In this document: positions 47,622 through 59,593 of the stretch, in pieces
How positions within the stretch are numbered: position 1 is the first letter of the stretch
Layout: each line of letters starts with the position of its first letter
Program-made: the position numbers and the translations under genes
Notes under the pieces: model-generated
The model's input: only the letters and a program-made list of their open reading frames with translations
Told to the model about the DNA's origin: nothing
The model's database searches: none
Assembly (NCBI GenBank): GCA_026182355.1
Contig: JAPFBL010000006.1
Span: 7,158,501-7,222,500 of the forward strand
Reading direction: 5' to 3'
Source: Hermatobates lingyangjiaoensis
Taxonomy: Eukaryota > Arthropoda > Insecta > Hemiptera > Hermatobatidae
Length of the DNA: 64,000 bases

Positions 47622-47630
<9 letters not shown>

Positions 47631-47657
<27 letters not shown>
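47631..47657. repeat. (TA)n microsatellite
   Basis: Right border of the family B hairpin element. Confidence 0.93.
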
Positions 47658-47659
<2 letters not shown>

Positions 47660-47661
<2 letters not shown>

Positions 47662-49795
47662 CATATTAATAAAAGTATTGACTGTGGAATAGAAACAAAA
47701 CTAAAGTTTATCGGGACTCGATCAGTTCTTCAAGTTCAAATTAAACTCTCATTGCCTAAGTTCCGGTTTTTATTAAAAACCTTGTTCATAGGAAGAAGTA
47801 TACATTTTGAAACAGAATAACTAAGTATTACATTACAAATTATTTTACAAAGAAAAATAGTCTGTGGATTTCAACAACAACTATAGTTTGAATGAACAGG
47901 GGACACGCAATACTTTAACTGAATCTTTAAGAATCAGTGGTCGAGAAGCTATATCAATATCAATAATATATGTATATATGTAAATTACTTCTCAACAAAC
48001 TTATACAATCTGTCTAAAATGAATAGATTAGAGAACTAGTTGCTTTTTTTTTTATGCGAATGGAATTTAAAATCCGTCGGTTCCATTTTATTTAAATTTT
48101 GATTGCGCCTAAAATATTAAATTTTATAAACAAAAAGTAAATTACTCAAATACAATCAGTTTAAGATGTCGTAATTACTTCAATAATAATGAAAGTTTCA
48201 ACATATTATTTTGTACTATTTATTTATTATATAATATTAGATTCGAGATATAGAATACAGGAAATGGAATTTTTCAATGCTTATGTTTTAAAACTTTCAA
48301 GTTGTTTTAACGGATTTCATATTGTTGTTTATAAAGAAGGTTTTAAAATGAACATAAGCTAAGACCCTGAAGTTTGCATTAAATATGACTACATACAAAA
48401 AAGCATCACATCTCAGCACTGCATTTTTTATACAAAATATTTTACAAGACCATTTCACTGGCTCAACGTATACAAATATGAACATTTTGTTTGATTCCAG
48501 TTGTTTGAATTTCACATTTATATGAATGTAGCACACAAACTGTCACTCGTAATATTAAAGAATTTGAATAAAACTGATTCAAAGTCAGGTTGATAAAATA
48601 ATAGGTCGCGCAGACTGAAATCAGGCAATGTAACAAAATTTCAAACATTAGTAGGTACTCAGTTTGTACCATTAAGAAATGTTTGATATAAACAATACCA
48701 ATCTTCAGAATTTTTTTTGTAAAAAAATGTCATTTGTGAAATTAAGATACTTGAACAAATCCAAACAAATAATTGAGGATGATGAAACAATAGCTCTAAT
48801 ATACTGAAGTCTCACTAATATACCAAGCGTCCCAACTTGTTGCTCCTCCAATGTAATACATTTTTGTTATGTGAATAAGTGTTTTCATTTTAAGAATTTT
48901 ATACAATATCAATCTATTGGGTAATATGGACAGAAAAACGATAGTTACAACATTTTTTGAAAATTTTTTTTTCAAAATATATTTTCACTAGTACCATGAA
49001 GAAAGTTCCAAAAGAAGTATGTTTGTAAATTTCCCACAGCACAGCCACAGTGAAATTTCAAAATGTCTATGAATACTGTTATAACATTGGACATTTTCCA
49101 AAACTGTCCGAAGTAATTGAGGAAAGAGGAATGAGTTGCAGTTTCTGCAGCATGAGATAATGAATATAAATGAATTATTGCCGTTCGTTGAAGCTGTTTA
49201 GGAATACATGGAAATACGGGCACAGTCGGTTACTTGCCAATACCTGGGCGTATTGGGTCCTCTTTAAGGATTGACCAGGTATGCTGACTAGAAAAATCAC
49301 GTTTAGTATCATGAACATATCTGAGCAACATGAGTTTATGACATAAGCCATACAAGCATAAAAATGCAGTAGCCGGTGCTGCATGAGAACAGCTGTTCGG
49401 TTGTTGTGCAGCTTTAATTGTAATCATCCATTATTTAAAAAAATATTTATTTCAGTTATATTCTTTATTCACTTAGCTTTTTTATTAAAAACCCATTAAC
49501 AAAGAAAATTGTTCTTAATGCGAATACCAATTATTTAAACAAATGCACGGTAGTCTTCAATCATCATAAGTGGATATAAAAATAAGAATTATTTTGATTA
49601 CTCAATTATTGTAGAAATAAATAACCCTTAAGGGCGCATGTTTGGATCTTAAATTAATAAAATTAATTTAAAAAATAACACTATTTTACTAACTATTTGA
49701 TAAAGGTTATTTCTTTGTAAATTAAAACATTAAGGACATGATTTAAACTAGGAGTGAGAACATACTTCCTACAATTTGTTGCTGACGAGACAGAT
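47660..49795. other. AT-rich DNA, nothing firmly recognised
   Basis: Several overlapping minus frames occur at 48.3-49.4 kb. Between 49427 and 48972 two frames could be joined by one stop, but I do not recognise the protein. Confidence 0.4.
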
Positions 49796-49804
49796 GCAAG
49801 TGGT

Positions 49805-49895
49805 GAAGAGATAAAATGCAGATAAGATAAGACGTAATAAAGGCTAGAGGCAGGTGGTAGGAAGCTACCCCAGCTGGTATACATCTGCACATGTC
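49805..49895. promoter_or_regulatory. cluster of GATA and E-box motifs, candidate enhancer
   Basis: Within 90 bp there are AGATAA-type GATA sites (at 49808 and two overlapping at 49820-49830) and four E-boxes: CAGGTG 49851, CAGCTG 49871, CATCTG 49882, CACATG 49888. The density exceeds what I see nearby. Short motifs arise by chance, so only conservation or open chromatin would establish function. Confidence 0.3.
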
Positions 49896-50139
49896 CTCAA
49901 CCCTTGGCTTACAGTCTGACGTCCGACCTCCTCCCAGAATTCACCATATCTCATATGTTTTCTTATTCAAAGCCGTCAGTTTAACGAACAAAGGTTGGCA
50001 CTAACAACTTTTATGTAGGCACTAAAAAATCATATGTAGTAACTTATCTTTATTACAAACATTAGGCAAAATTCTTTGGTAACCAGTCTCAGTAGTGTTA
50101 AGGTAACTGTCTCAATCCCCCTCACTCTCTTCTTATCAC

Positions 50140-50328
50140 CCTTCTATCACTCTCTCTCATCAATCTCTCTCCCTTCTATCACTCTCTCTCATCAATCTCT
50201 CTCCCTTCTATCACTCTCTCTCATCAATCTCTCTCCCTTCTATCACTCTCTCTCATCAATCTCTCTCCCTTCTACCACTCTCTCTCATCAATCTCTCTCC
50301 CTTCTATCACTCTCTCTCTCATCAATTG
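50140..50328. repeat. 32-bp minisatellite, about 6 copies
   Basis: The unit ccttctatcactctctctca followed by tcaatctctctc repeats six times with one C/T change and a CT length change in the last copy. The Ser/Leu-rich plus frame across it is an artefact of the repeat. Confidence 0.92.
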
Positions 50329-50599
50329 CACTAATCATCAATGCGGTAATGTGTCCCCTCAAAGTAAGTTAAAGTTATTTAGTCCCCACATTACTTAAAA
50401 TCAATCATAAGCACTAAATTATCATTAATTAAAAACTGAATATTATGTAAAACTATTTATCCAAATATGTAATTTTAAAACTGTTAATTACGATAAGGCT
50501 CTTAAACATTCAGTATACATAGTTATCATAAAAACAACATTAATGCAATCAGATATTTGCAACAAAGAGATATTTCACTTCACTAGTGAAACTCACTTC

Positions 50600-51345
50600 A
50601 CAAGTGAGGTGGAGTCATCATGAAAAAAATCGATCTCGAGATTATGACGGATTTATATGTTTTGAGATCCCCAAAACACTTTCTTGACGTTTTTTCGATG
50701 TTGTTGTGTGTGTTCAATAGTTGCAGGTACGCTTTAACTCACACTGTTTAATGGACACAATCATTAAACAGGTCAAAATTTTGGTCAACATGTTTTTATA
50801 ACAACATTTTTTCTCCCGAAACTGTTTTTTCCAGTCTTAAAATTTTAGTATTTTAATGGAAGTGACAGAAGCAATAAGCAAAGAAAACCTCGGATTTTTA
50901 AAAAACTGGAAAGATTTGTTTTCAATAATATAAACAATTTTCAATATTTAAATTATCTTGGAGAGAATAATGATTTTTGTCAGATCATATCCAAAACAGT
51001 AGAAGTGAGGCATACTTCTCTATGTACTTTAATGAAGGTCATTAAATAACTTAGAATCTGAAGTTGAATTGAGTTAAAACAATGAGAGGTACAGGTACGG
51101 CCACATAGTGTACGAGTCCAATGAGATCCAGGCCCACGGTAAATACTTTTAATAACATGTCAGATTTCTAGTTTCTTATAACTGATAAAATTATATGTTC
51201 ACATGTGAACAACTGATACATTATTGATTAAAATGTATATACAGCCTCATTAAAATAAAGCAAAAAAAAATCAGTTGATTGTCAACTAGTTTGATATTAT
51301 GGTTACTTCCAGTAAAGTTGAGTGTCGGCCACCCAAAAGTTTTTA
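50600..51345 (+). repeat. unclassified dispersed repeat R, copy 1
   Basis: Shares three ordered blocks with copy 2 (54480-55690): 'tatgttttgagatccccaaa ... gttttttcgatgttgttgtg', 'ttaatggaagtgacagaagc', and 'gatgagatccaggcccac ... cacatgtgaacaa ... attattgattaaaatg ... tcaactagtttgatatt ... gtaaagttgagtgt'. No ORF, TIR or LTR was found. Confidence 0.65.
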
Positions 51346-53935
51346 TTTTAAGTTGGGGAGGAATTGTTGGCTAAAACCGTTTTCCAGCCGGTACAAGTGA
51401 CCGTTTACCCATATGACAGCTTATTTTTAGTGGCTATATTCTGAAGAGAAATAAGACATTCCACTCTAAGTTTCAACTACAACTTTTTGAAGACTTCAGT
51501 GCGGTCTGACTGTCAGAAAAATGGATATCCTAGATTTTTATATAACTTTGGAGTAATCTGAAGACATAACTTTATCACAAGATTTCAACGTGAAAGATCT
51601 TCGTATCCTCTCAGAACATTAGAAGTGTTTCACTTTAGGCCCACGATTTGATAAAGCCCTATACGGTTATATTTACCATTAATTGTTTACACTAAGTACA
51701 CTGGATAAGACTCCATTCTCAAAATGAACTAGTGTTTAATCTAGGTAATCATTTAGTATCACTCTGAAGGCCTTTATCAATTTTTTTTAGGGTATTGTAC
51801 CAGACAACATATAGGTCAAACCATTTGAGTTTGGTTGTTTAAAATTACCGAACATTTTATCACCCCATAGAGGAATTTTCATTTCGAACCAGTCCTTGTC
51901 ATGAATGCCCGGGAACCAAAATACCAAAGCACATGTCACAATCGGTCTTACAGTAGAGCCCAAATTAGATTTGGGTTTATCACCCCAAGTACTAACAAAA
52001 AACGTTTTACATCAAAACAGTTTGTTTGTGGCCTCAGACTAATTGCATGTTGCATGGCATTCGTAAGAGTCCCAAGGTATTTCCTTAGAGAGTTCTCGCT
52101 AATATTCTTAAGCATTAATTTCTGCTTGAGAAGGTTATGAGGACCATTTTACCTGGACTTATACCCTGACCTTTCTCCTTTACTCATCTTTCAACAAGCT
52201 GTAAATAACTGAATAACTAAAAGTAACACAAAAGAAGTATACTGGTCGACGGCGAGTGGACCTGTCATAACCTTCCAACAAAAATTGAATAATCCGATTA
52301 TTCAATCGGAATACTAAATTGCATACTTAAATAGCCATGATGTTAAATACACCTTCTTAAAATTGTTTGTTAAAAACTAACAAGTAGTCGGAGTCATATT
52401 AAAAATATTTAAATATATTTGGTAGTATAATAGAAATACAATCTTAATCGCAAAAGTAAGTCTTTTTTAGGTTTATAATATTTTACTAAATCAGTACAAC
52501 ATCGAAATAATCACTTAATACATCGCTCTAGTATCTCTTCCTTTTGGAATTTATCTGCTGATTCTGCGTTGGTTTCCAAGGCACGCCTTTGAAAATGTTA
52601 AGTTTCTTTTTTCCAACCGCCTTTTCTTGTTTCTTTAAACTAAATAGGGCTAAACTGATTTCTACCCTCCATTGACATTTTCACCATCTTAATTTCAGTG
52701 AAACTAAATTTACTTTTGACATTTATTGAAACCATCTAGTAAAAAGTTTCCCAAAAAAAAGTTCACTTCACTTAAGCAGACATCCAACTATTGTTATAGA
52801 AAAATAGAATATTAATAACATTTGATTCTCAGAAACATTAAAACTTTACTGTAATAGAAATTCTAATAAATATAAAAATAAATGAATTATAGGGAATTCA
52901 AGTCAGCTGGATTGAAGAACGTCTTGCTTGAAGCAATGGCTCGGCTCGACTTGGTTTGATTCTATCATAATTCAGAACTGGACTACACGAACTGTTCAAA
53001 GTGTAATAAAGCATGTTACTAAAATAATCTCATAGTTTGAACATATAAAACAAAAAAAAACAATATTTTATTTATTAAAGTAGGAATAAACATTTATTTT
53101 TTAAAATAAGATAAAATTGGAAAAACGGGATTTTTAAAAAATTGGGATATAATGTAACAATAAAATGACTTCAGCTCTATATGTATGTGTATAACAAGCA
53201 TATGGTATTCATGTTATTCTCCCGGTTTATTTTCAGTTTTCAGCTCGTAGTTTCTGTTTTAATAAAAACGTTGTTGGCTCATGACTTTTATTTTCAACGA
53301 CAACGTATATTTCAATTGAATATTTTTCTCTTATTTAACAGACCACATTTATAAAAAGCAGAACTAGGGTTATACTTAAGCCGTGACATATCCAGACCTT
53401 GTTATATTTTACTACCTTGTATACCCGTGTCCTGCAAGACGAGCCTGCTTAGAACCGGGGAGCAACCAACTACCATAGTGGGAACTACTGGGGCACCGGG
53501 CGGCTATAATTGAGGAGGTCTCCAGTCTGAAGCCTGTCCCTTTTAATAAAAAGGAAAATAAAATGTCTCGAATTTAAAAACCACTTTAAAAAAATTTAAG
53601 ATGCATATTAGTCATGACATCTCTTAAAATGGATATTTTAAGTTCTTTTCAAAATTTCAAATGGCCATTTGATATATTCATATTAATAATATCAAGTAAA
53701 TATAAGTTGATAAGATGCATTGTACTACATTTAAACTATTTCATTTTATCACACTAACGCTAGGTGGGCTTAGTGTGTTAATAGTACTAAAGTACACTTG
53801 TTCTCATATATAACTTTCTGTAATAGAGTCACCACACTTGGTGTTCTTTACTTTTGTGAACTTTATTATAGGAGAGTACACGTGCCATATATCATGATCA
53901 AGAAGGACTGATAAAGGGATTTTTGAATAATTTAT
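51346..53935. other. AT-rich DNA, nothing firmly recognised
   Basis: The plus frame 51901-52140 and its opposite strand have no family I recognise. A GC-richer patch at 53400-53520 is not a tRNA and shows no exon features. Confidence 0.4.
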
Positions 53936-53984
53936 GTCATTTTTTACTTTACCGTCAGTAAAGCATAACGATGATTACATAATT

Positions 53985-54085
53985 TGATCTCAAAACTTTC
54001 ATGAATTACATCTTTTGAGGTTCAAAATACCATATTTGACGGTTTTTCGATGATGATTGCGTGTGTTTTTTTAATAAAATTTACT
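53985..54085 (+). repeat. fragment of dispersed repeat R
   Basis: Only the 'cttttgaggttcaaaatacc ... ggtttttcgatgatgattgc gtgtgt' block is recognisable. Confidence 0.4.
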
Positions 54086-54479
54086 TACAGTATGCTTCAA
54101 GTTACAATACTATATGAATTTAGGGGAAATATTATAATAATTCAAAATTACACAACTAAAATGTGAATATTCTCGTTGCAGGAGCACATCAAAAACAATA
54201 ACATTAACAAATTTTGACATAGAAGGTTGAAATGATGATTTGGACAACTGATGAAGATTAGTTGGGAACAAGGGATCTAAGTCTATTGTCACCTGATGAA
54301 TGAGTGGGGCATAATCGTATTCAGATGAGGACACTCCACTATGCTGTGATACACGGTCTTAGTGGCTCTCAAAATCGAAAACATGTACAGGAAGGATTTA
54401 TACTGATCATGTCTTCTCAATAACTGGGTTCAATTGTATGTTAGTTAAAACATTATGTGTGTTTGATCAAGGTGATTAC

Positions 54480-55690
54480 CCTTACGTTTGATAATATCTG
54501 ACCAGAGTTTGACATCATTTTTACACAACACTTTCATTAAATTAAAAACAAAACTACATTGATTATCAACAAGTTTAATATGTTGTACATCCACTTCTAG
54601 TAAAGTTGAGTATAGGCGACACCAGATTTTTACTTTACTATAAACAAATTATAACAATTTTGAAAAAATTTGAACTCATAATTTTGACGTATCTACATGT
54701 TTTGAGGTGCTCAAAGATCTTTTATGACATTTTTGATGTTGTTGTGCGTGCGCGCACGCACGCGCGTGTGCGTGTGTGTATGTGTGTGTAAGCAGGAATG
54801 TTTCAATCATTTCATGGATCATATTCATATTTCACATCGAAAGATTTCCATAGCAAAGTTACGCTTTTGACCAAAATGTGTTAACGGACAATTTCTTTTT
54901 TCTCCTAACTACCAACTTAAAATTTCGGCGTTATGACGGAAGTAAGAGAAGCAATATTCAGAGAAGCAATAGTCAGAGAAGCATGTTTTCACATTTCAAA
55001 CAAGTGGAACTCACAAATAGATAAAAAAGCCGGGTCCAATTTAGTTTAAAAATCTATTTAAACTGAACTTACATTTATAATTAATACTATATATTAAAAG
55101 GAAAATTTAGAAATATATATAGAAAATGTAATAAAAAATTGTCTACCTTACTACTCAGAATGGAAGCTATATTTTACATCATACAAAGAATGCAGAATAT
55201 CTATCTAAAAGAGGTAGAAACCTTGATCAGATTATATCTGAAGGAGAGCCAATCACCTTAGAGAAATAAAGATTTTTCTTCAATCATACCTAGAACTATA
55301 GAAGAGAGAGGGATACCTTTCTATGTTCTTTTATGAAGACCATTAAGGAGCTTAAAATCTAAAGTTAGATTTAGTTACCGGAATGGGAGGTACAATATGA
55401 CAAGTGTGCCCGCGTAGTGCAGAGTCCGATGAGATCCAGGCCCACAGTTTAATCATTTTAATAGCATGTCAGATTAATTAATGATTTCTGTTTCCTATAA
55501 TTGAGAAAATTAATATAGACACATGTGAACAATTGATACGTTATTGATTAAAATGCATATATAGCCTCTCATTAAAATAAAGCAAAGAATACAGTTGGTT
55601 GTCAACGAGTTCGATATTGTATTTATTTATGACAAAACTGAGTGTAGGCCATTCCAGATTTTTTATCGATAAGCACTTTTGGAACTAATT
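54480..55690 (+). repeat. unclassified dispersed repeat R, copy 2
   Basis: Begins with a tcaacaagtttaatatg ... gtaaagttgagtat block, continues with the gacgtatctacatgttttga block, a Z-DNA-like tract, gacggaagtaagagaagcaa, and the gatgagatccaggcccac block, and ends with a second tcaacgagttcgatattg ... aaactgagtgtagg block. Having the end block on both sides suggests that the unit is about 1.1 kb and occurs head to tail or has direct terminal repeats. Confidence 0.6.
54744..54790. repeat. alternating purine-pyrimidine tract
   Basis: About 45 bases of almost perfect GT/GC/CA alternation, including gcgcgcacgcacgcgcgtgt, a Z-DNA-prone sequence. It lies at the gtgtgt point of repeat R and is expanded compared with the other copies. 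Confidence 0.75.
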
Positions 55691-57425
55691 AAGCGAATTT
55701 ATGTAATCCTGAAATATATTCTCTTCTAAATTGGTTTCCTATGTCTTGGACTCTACCTGTTTAATAAAAAAATCCAAATTTTCCAATTCAAATCCGTATC
55801 CTGATTTTTCATTTAGACATATTATAAGTGTATGAATATTATATAATCTTTTAGCTACTTACAAATAAACAGTTTTCAATGGCAACAATGGTATATGAAA
55901 ATTCAAAATCCTATAGGAACTCTTATTTTATTTTTTGTGAAGTTAAAAATAAATGAAAACCTCTAATCTTTCTTATATAGAATGAAAGTAGCAAAGAGCC
56001 CTTCTTAACTCCTATCAATACCTACAGGGTCATGGTAATTCTTTGTATACACAACTTACTTGAAAAAAAAAGGAAGGAAATATCCTGGCTTACACCGGTT
56101 GAATGCATAATTTTAATAAGCATCCACATTTCTACTAACGACCTATATTTTAAGTATATATAGCGAAATTTCGATTAACTCTCGGCAATAGCGTTTTCCG
56201 TTTCAATTGCACTCAGTGTGATGCTTTATTACTTAGCCTGGCTCCCACAATGAATGAATTGAGCATTCATATGAATAAATCTTTCGTAGATAACATCAGC
56301 ATACATTCCACTGTCATTCATTCAAATACCATGAACTCATTTTAAATGACTATTTCTAAATGCGAATTCTTAAGCGAATCCCTAATAACTCATCTGTTAC
56401 TTTTACAACTTCATTGGAAGCATATTTGTCTTCTCAAGGTAGATCAACTCCTGGACTCTACCTCAATCATCAATTCGTAATTATTACACTTGAACGGGAT
56501 TCTGTTAAAACATTGGAGAACATTTTATTTTTTAGCACTCTTTAATTGTAAGTAGATACAAGAGGGTGGGAGGGGGGTAGTTTAATGATAGGGCAATTGG
56601 CCTAATATAATAAATATCTCTATATTAATTCTGCAGAATTTAGGTTTAAATCAAACTTTTCTAGTTTAATTTCAACACTGATAATAATTAAACTTCATTG
56701 ATAAGCAAAAGAAAAAAATTTCTAATAAAATAAAAATGAGTATTTTAACAATACAAGTTGATAAAAAACGACCAATTTCCAATTAAAAATAAATCAATTC
56801 ATTGAGGTCAGTTTTGAAATTGTACCTCCTTTAATAAAAACCCAATAATTTCATCCTGCGTTTTTTTAGTGCATATATCTCGCGTATGTTCAAATACTTA
56901 AAGCTAAAGTCAGAAGGCAGGAAATGGTTTAAAACACACTATGGAAAGTATTAACATGCAGATATATAGTTATCAAGAATAAGATTCTTGGAAAAAATCA
57001 AGATTTGTAACTGTAGATCTCCCCTGAATCCACTTTCATTTTTTTTACGATGAGTAAAAATACACATATATTTGGATGCATAAAAGCTTCTAAAACCCTC
57101 CTTTACTGGCAGCATACAGTGTAATAGGAAATTATGAAATTCACCATATACCTCACAGCTATAAAAAGAACAGTATTGTATTAGTATTGAGATAATATAG
57201 TATTTTTCGGGAAAATATACTTATTCTAAAGTTAGAAAACAGGAAGCATTTTTATCATACTTTTTTGACAACCGTAAAAAAGTATTGAAAATAACAACGA
57301 CAATGTTAGGGAACTAGAAAAAAGTTAATAATTTATATATAATGAAGGCCTCAAATAACAAATATTAACTTTTACCTGCGAACAAGAACACTTGTTGCAT
57401 TTATCTACAAGTATTTTATACACAA
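55691..57425. other. AT-rich DNA, nothing recognised
   Basis: No gene, RNA or recurrent element recognised. Confidence 0.4.
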
Positions 57426-57427
57426 AA

Positions 57428-57760
57428 CTAGCAAACGTACCCGTCTTTGACGGAATCAAAAATTTTATTATACTTGGTATTCCAAAATATAAATTATAGT
57501 ATTATACTAATACTACAATTAGAAGTTATAGAATAGTAGAAAATACCATTATTAGTACAGTGCTAAACAAATGCCTCTGTATACAAAGATTAGATTTCAA
57601 GTTAGACATACACAAATCTACAATCAATGTTTCAGCTTTATATGTCTTATGGTAGCAATATTTTGTGGACAAACCGACAGACAGAAATTATTCTAAGGGT
57701 ACATGTGGCTACTCTGAACTATGAAACGTAAAGAAAACTTGAAATGAGTTAGTTCTAATT
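57428..57760 (-). mobile_element. Helitron, short deletion derivative (copy 3)
   Basis: Minus orientation. The 3' end is intact: CTAG at 57431-57428 preceded by GTACGTTTG and the CCGTC-AAA-GACGG hairpin. After about 170 bp it jumps to the region encoding aaaccgacagacagaaat and ends near 57760, without the extreme 5' TC end. It lacks the helicase fragment. Confidence 0.75.
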
Positions 57761-57769
57761 AACGTGCTC

Positions 57770-58160
57770 CCAGTCAAAAGCTAGCACGCAAGCCACTGGG
57801 CTACTCTGGTTCCATACCTTACTTTATTACCAGTGTTTATATTACGCAAATATTAAATTAAAAAAAAATATTTTTGTTGTATTTATTTATAATACATTTG
57901 CACTACTCTCATCGGCGAGCAAGCAAGCTACTGGCTACCCTGGCTAGATCCCTTTACTTTATTACCATCTTTTATATTATCCACATTTTAAATTCAAAAA
58001 AATATTTGTTTGTTACATTTATTTATAATACATTTGCACTACTGTCATCGGCGATCACGCAAGCCACTGGGCTACTCTGGTCCCATACCTTACATTATTA
58101 CCAGTGTATTTATTAAGCAAATATTAAATTAAAAAAAAGTTGACAGTTATATATAATACA
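57770..58160. repeat. 135-bp tandem repeat, about 3 copies, between two Helitrons
   Basis: The marker aagccactgggctactctgg occurs at 57790 and 58061, with a diverged version at 57925 (aagctactggctaccctgg), giving a period of 135-136 bp. Each unit also carries ccttac.ttattacca and atttataatacatttgcact. Confidence 0.85.
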
Positions 58161-59593
58161 TAGCAAACGTACCCGTCTTTGACGGAATCAGAAGTTCCTG
58201 TTTTGTTTTATTGCCGTGTGCCTATGCCTTTTGGCTATACCACGGAGGAATCAGAAGTTCCGTCATTTTTGGTATTTCAAAATGTCATTAGAAATTATAG
58301 AACAACAGAAAATACCATTATTACTACAGTGTTAAACAAATTCCTCTAATTACACTACATTAGCTGTCTGTCCTTCAGGTTCATGGTAGAAGAAAGAGTT
58401 GAAACCTCTGACCCTTGAGCAAGTAAACTACTCGTACATTTGACCATGTGAGAAAAACTTGGTTTCGCTACCTTGTATTCCTGCGTTAGATGAAGTCTCC
58501 CTTTGCGACTTAGTTAACGTCATTGCGAAATAGACTCTGACCGGACTTTGCAATCATTTCAACGTAAACAGACAGTGGCTCGGAATCAATGGTATGTGAA
58601 GTATACACACAGACTCCCCAATACCACATCCAGTCATTATGTCCGCCTCTATGGCATATCTGTGTAGAGCACGAACTCAGAGTCGTGTCCCGTTGCACAG
58701 TTTTGGGGCACTCATGTTTCGTAACATGAAATTTGTTACTGCTACTAAATTGCAGCATGATTGGTGCTCTACTTTAAGTTTTTACTCATGAGCAGGCAGT
58801 CCAGGAGAAATAAATTCAGAGTCAAGAAATTCATTAGATAATGAACTGCTTCTTCATCACTAATCCAATCTCTTTACTGACTTGTAAGTTCTTTCCTCGG
58901 CTTCATATAGCGTAAGAACTTGTTTGTTGATTTCTTATGCCTGTTCATATTAAGGGCTGAGAATTGCTCGTTTACAAAACATTTATTCTCAATAGATAGT
59001 ACATCCTTAACTCTGTGAAACACCATTTCAATGATGTCAAATACGCAATATATTCATATGCTCAATTGAAATTAAAATCAACTAACAATACCTACTTGCC
59101 ACACCTGTGTATTTTCAAAACAAACTTGTCTGTGAAGTTAGGAAAATACAGCTAAAAGCCCCATAACTTCGCTTGTGTACTGAATTAATAATCTATTTAG
59201 AGCCCATATTTTAAGTTAGGCACACACAAATCCAGTGTCAATGTTTCAGCTCGCTATGTCTTATGGTGGCTGAGTTTACTTGTGACAAACATTTTTGCGT
59301 TAAACGTCCATAACTTCACTTCTACGTTGAATTTCCAATCAATTCATAGCCTATATTTTAAGTTAGACCTACACAAATCTACTGTAAAAGTTTCAGCTTT
59401 ATATGTCTTATGGTAGCTGAGTTTACCTGTGACAAAGTTTTGCGGACAAACCGACAAACCGACAAACCGACAAACCGACAGAAATTTTTCTAAGGGTGGA
59501 TTCGGTTTCTCCAATGTATGAAACGTAAAGAAAACTTGAAATGAGTCAGTTCTAAGCAATGTACAGACAAAATCATTATTTTATTTATAAAGA
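58160..59593 (-). mobile_element. Helitron, non-autonomous copy 2
   Basis: Near-identical to 6930-8280 in reverse orientation. The 5' TC lies at 59593-59592 with A before it, and the terminal CTAG has become CTAT (58160-58163), so this end would be poorly recognised. It has four tandem gacaaacc units at about 59442-59475 where copy 1 has fewer, and an insertion of about 55 bp near 58200-58250 (gttttgttttattgccgtgt and onward) flanked by gaatcagaagttcc on both sides. Confidence 0.85.
58340..58870 (-). pseudogene. Helitron helicase C-terminal remnant, copy 2
   Basis: Minus-strand counterpart of the remnant at 7641-8146, with the same blocks (EEAVHYL, GLPAH, KVGAPIML, YAIEADIMTGCGIG, FSHGQ region) and a similar pattern of breaks. 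A 12-base segment near 58600 (tgaagtatacac) differs from copy 1. Not functional. Confidence 0.75.

Larger units (their letters stand above)
47401..47630. mobile_element. short PLE-derived hairpin element, family B
   Basis: Arms 47401-47484 and 47512-47595 are reverse complements over 84 bp with one mismatch, around a 27-base spacer. The left arm stops at caatgatcaaacc next to (TA)n. The right side continues into the family end (ttatttcacgtgtttatgtg and aaatctttta) before another TA run. Both arms carry a hammerhead-like core. Layout is identical in kind to the family A elements although the sequence is unrelated. Confidence 0.75.

Noticed and set aside
48972..49427. Two minus-strand frames separated by one stop that read like a decayed protein
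   Set aside because: I could not assign the sequence to any family, so coding origin is not supported.
50140..50328. Possible CRISPR-like array of 32-bp units
   Set aside because: Units are contiguous without unique spacers, so it is a minisatellite. The genome is also eukaryotic.
53400..53525. GC-richer patch that looked like a structured RNA or exon
   Set aside because: No tRNA cloverleaf, no snRNA or rRNA signature and no protein family in any frame.
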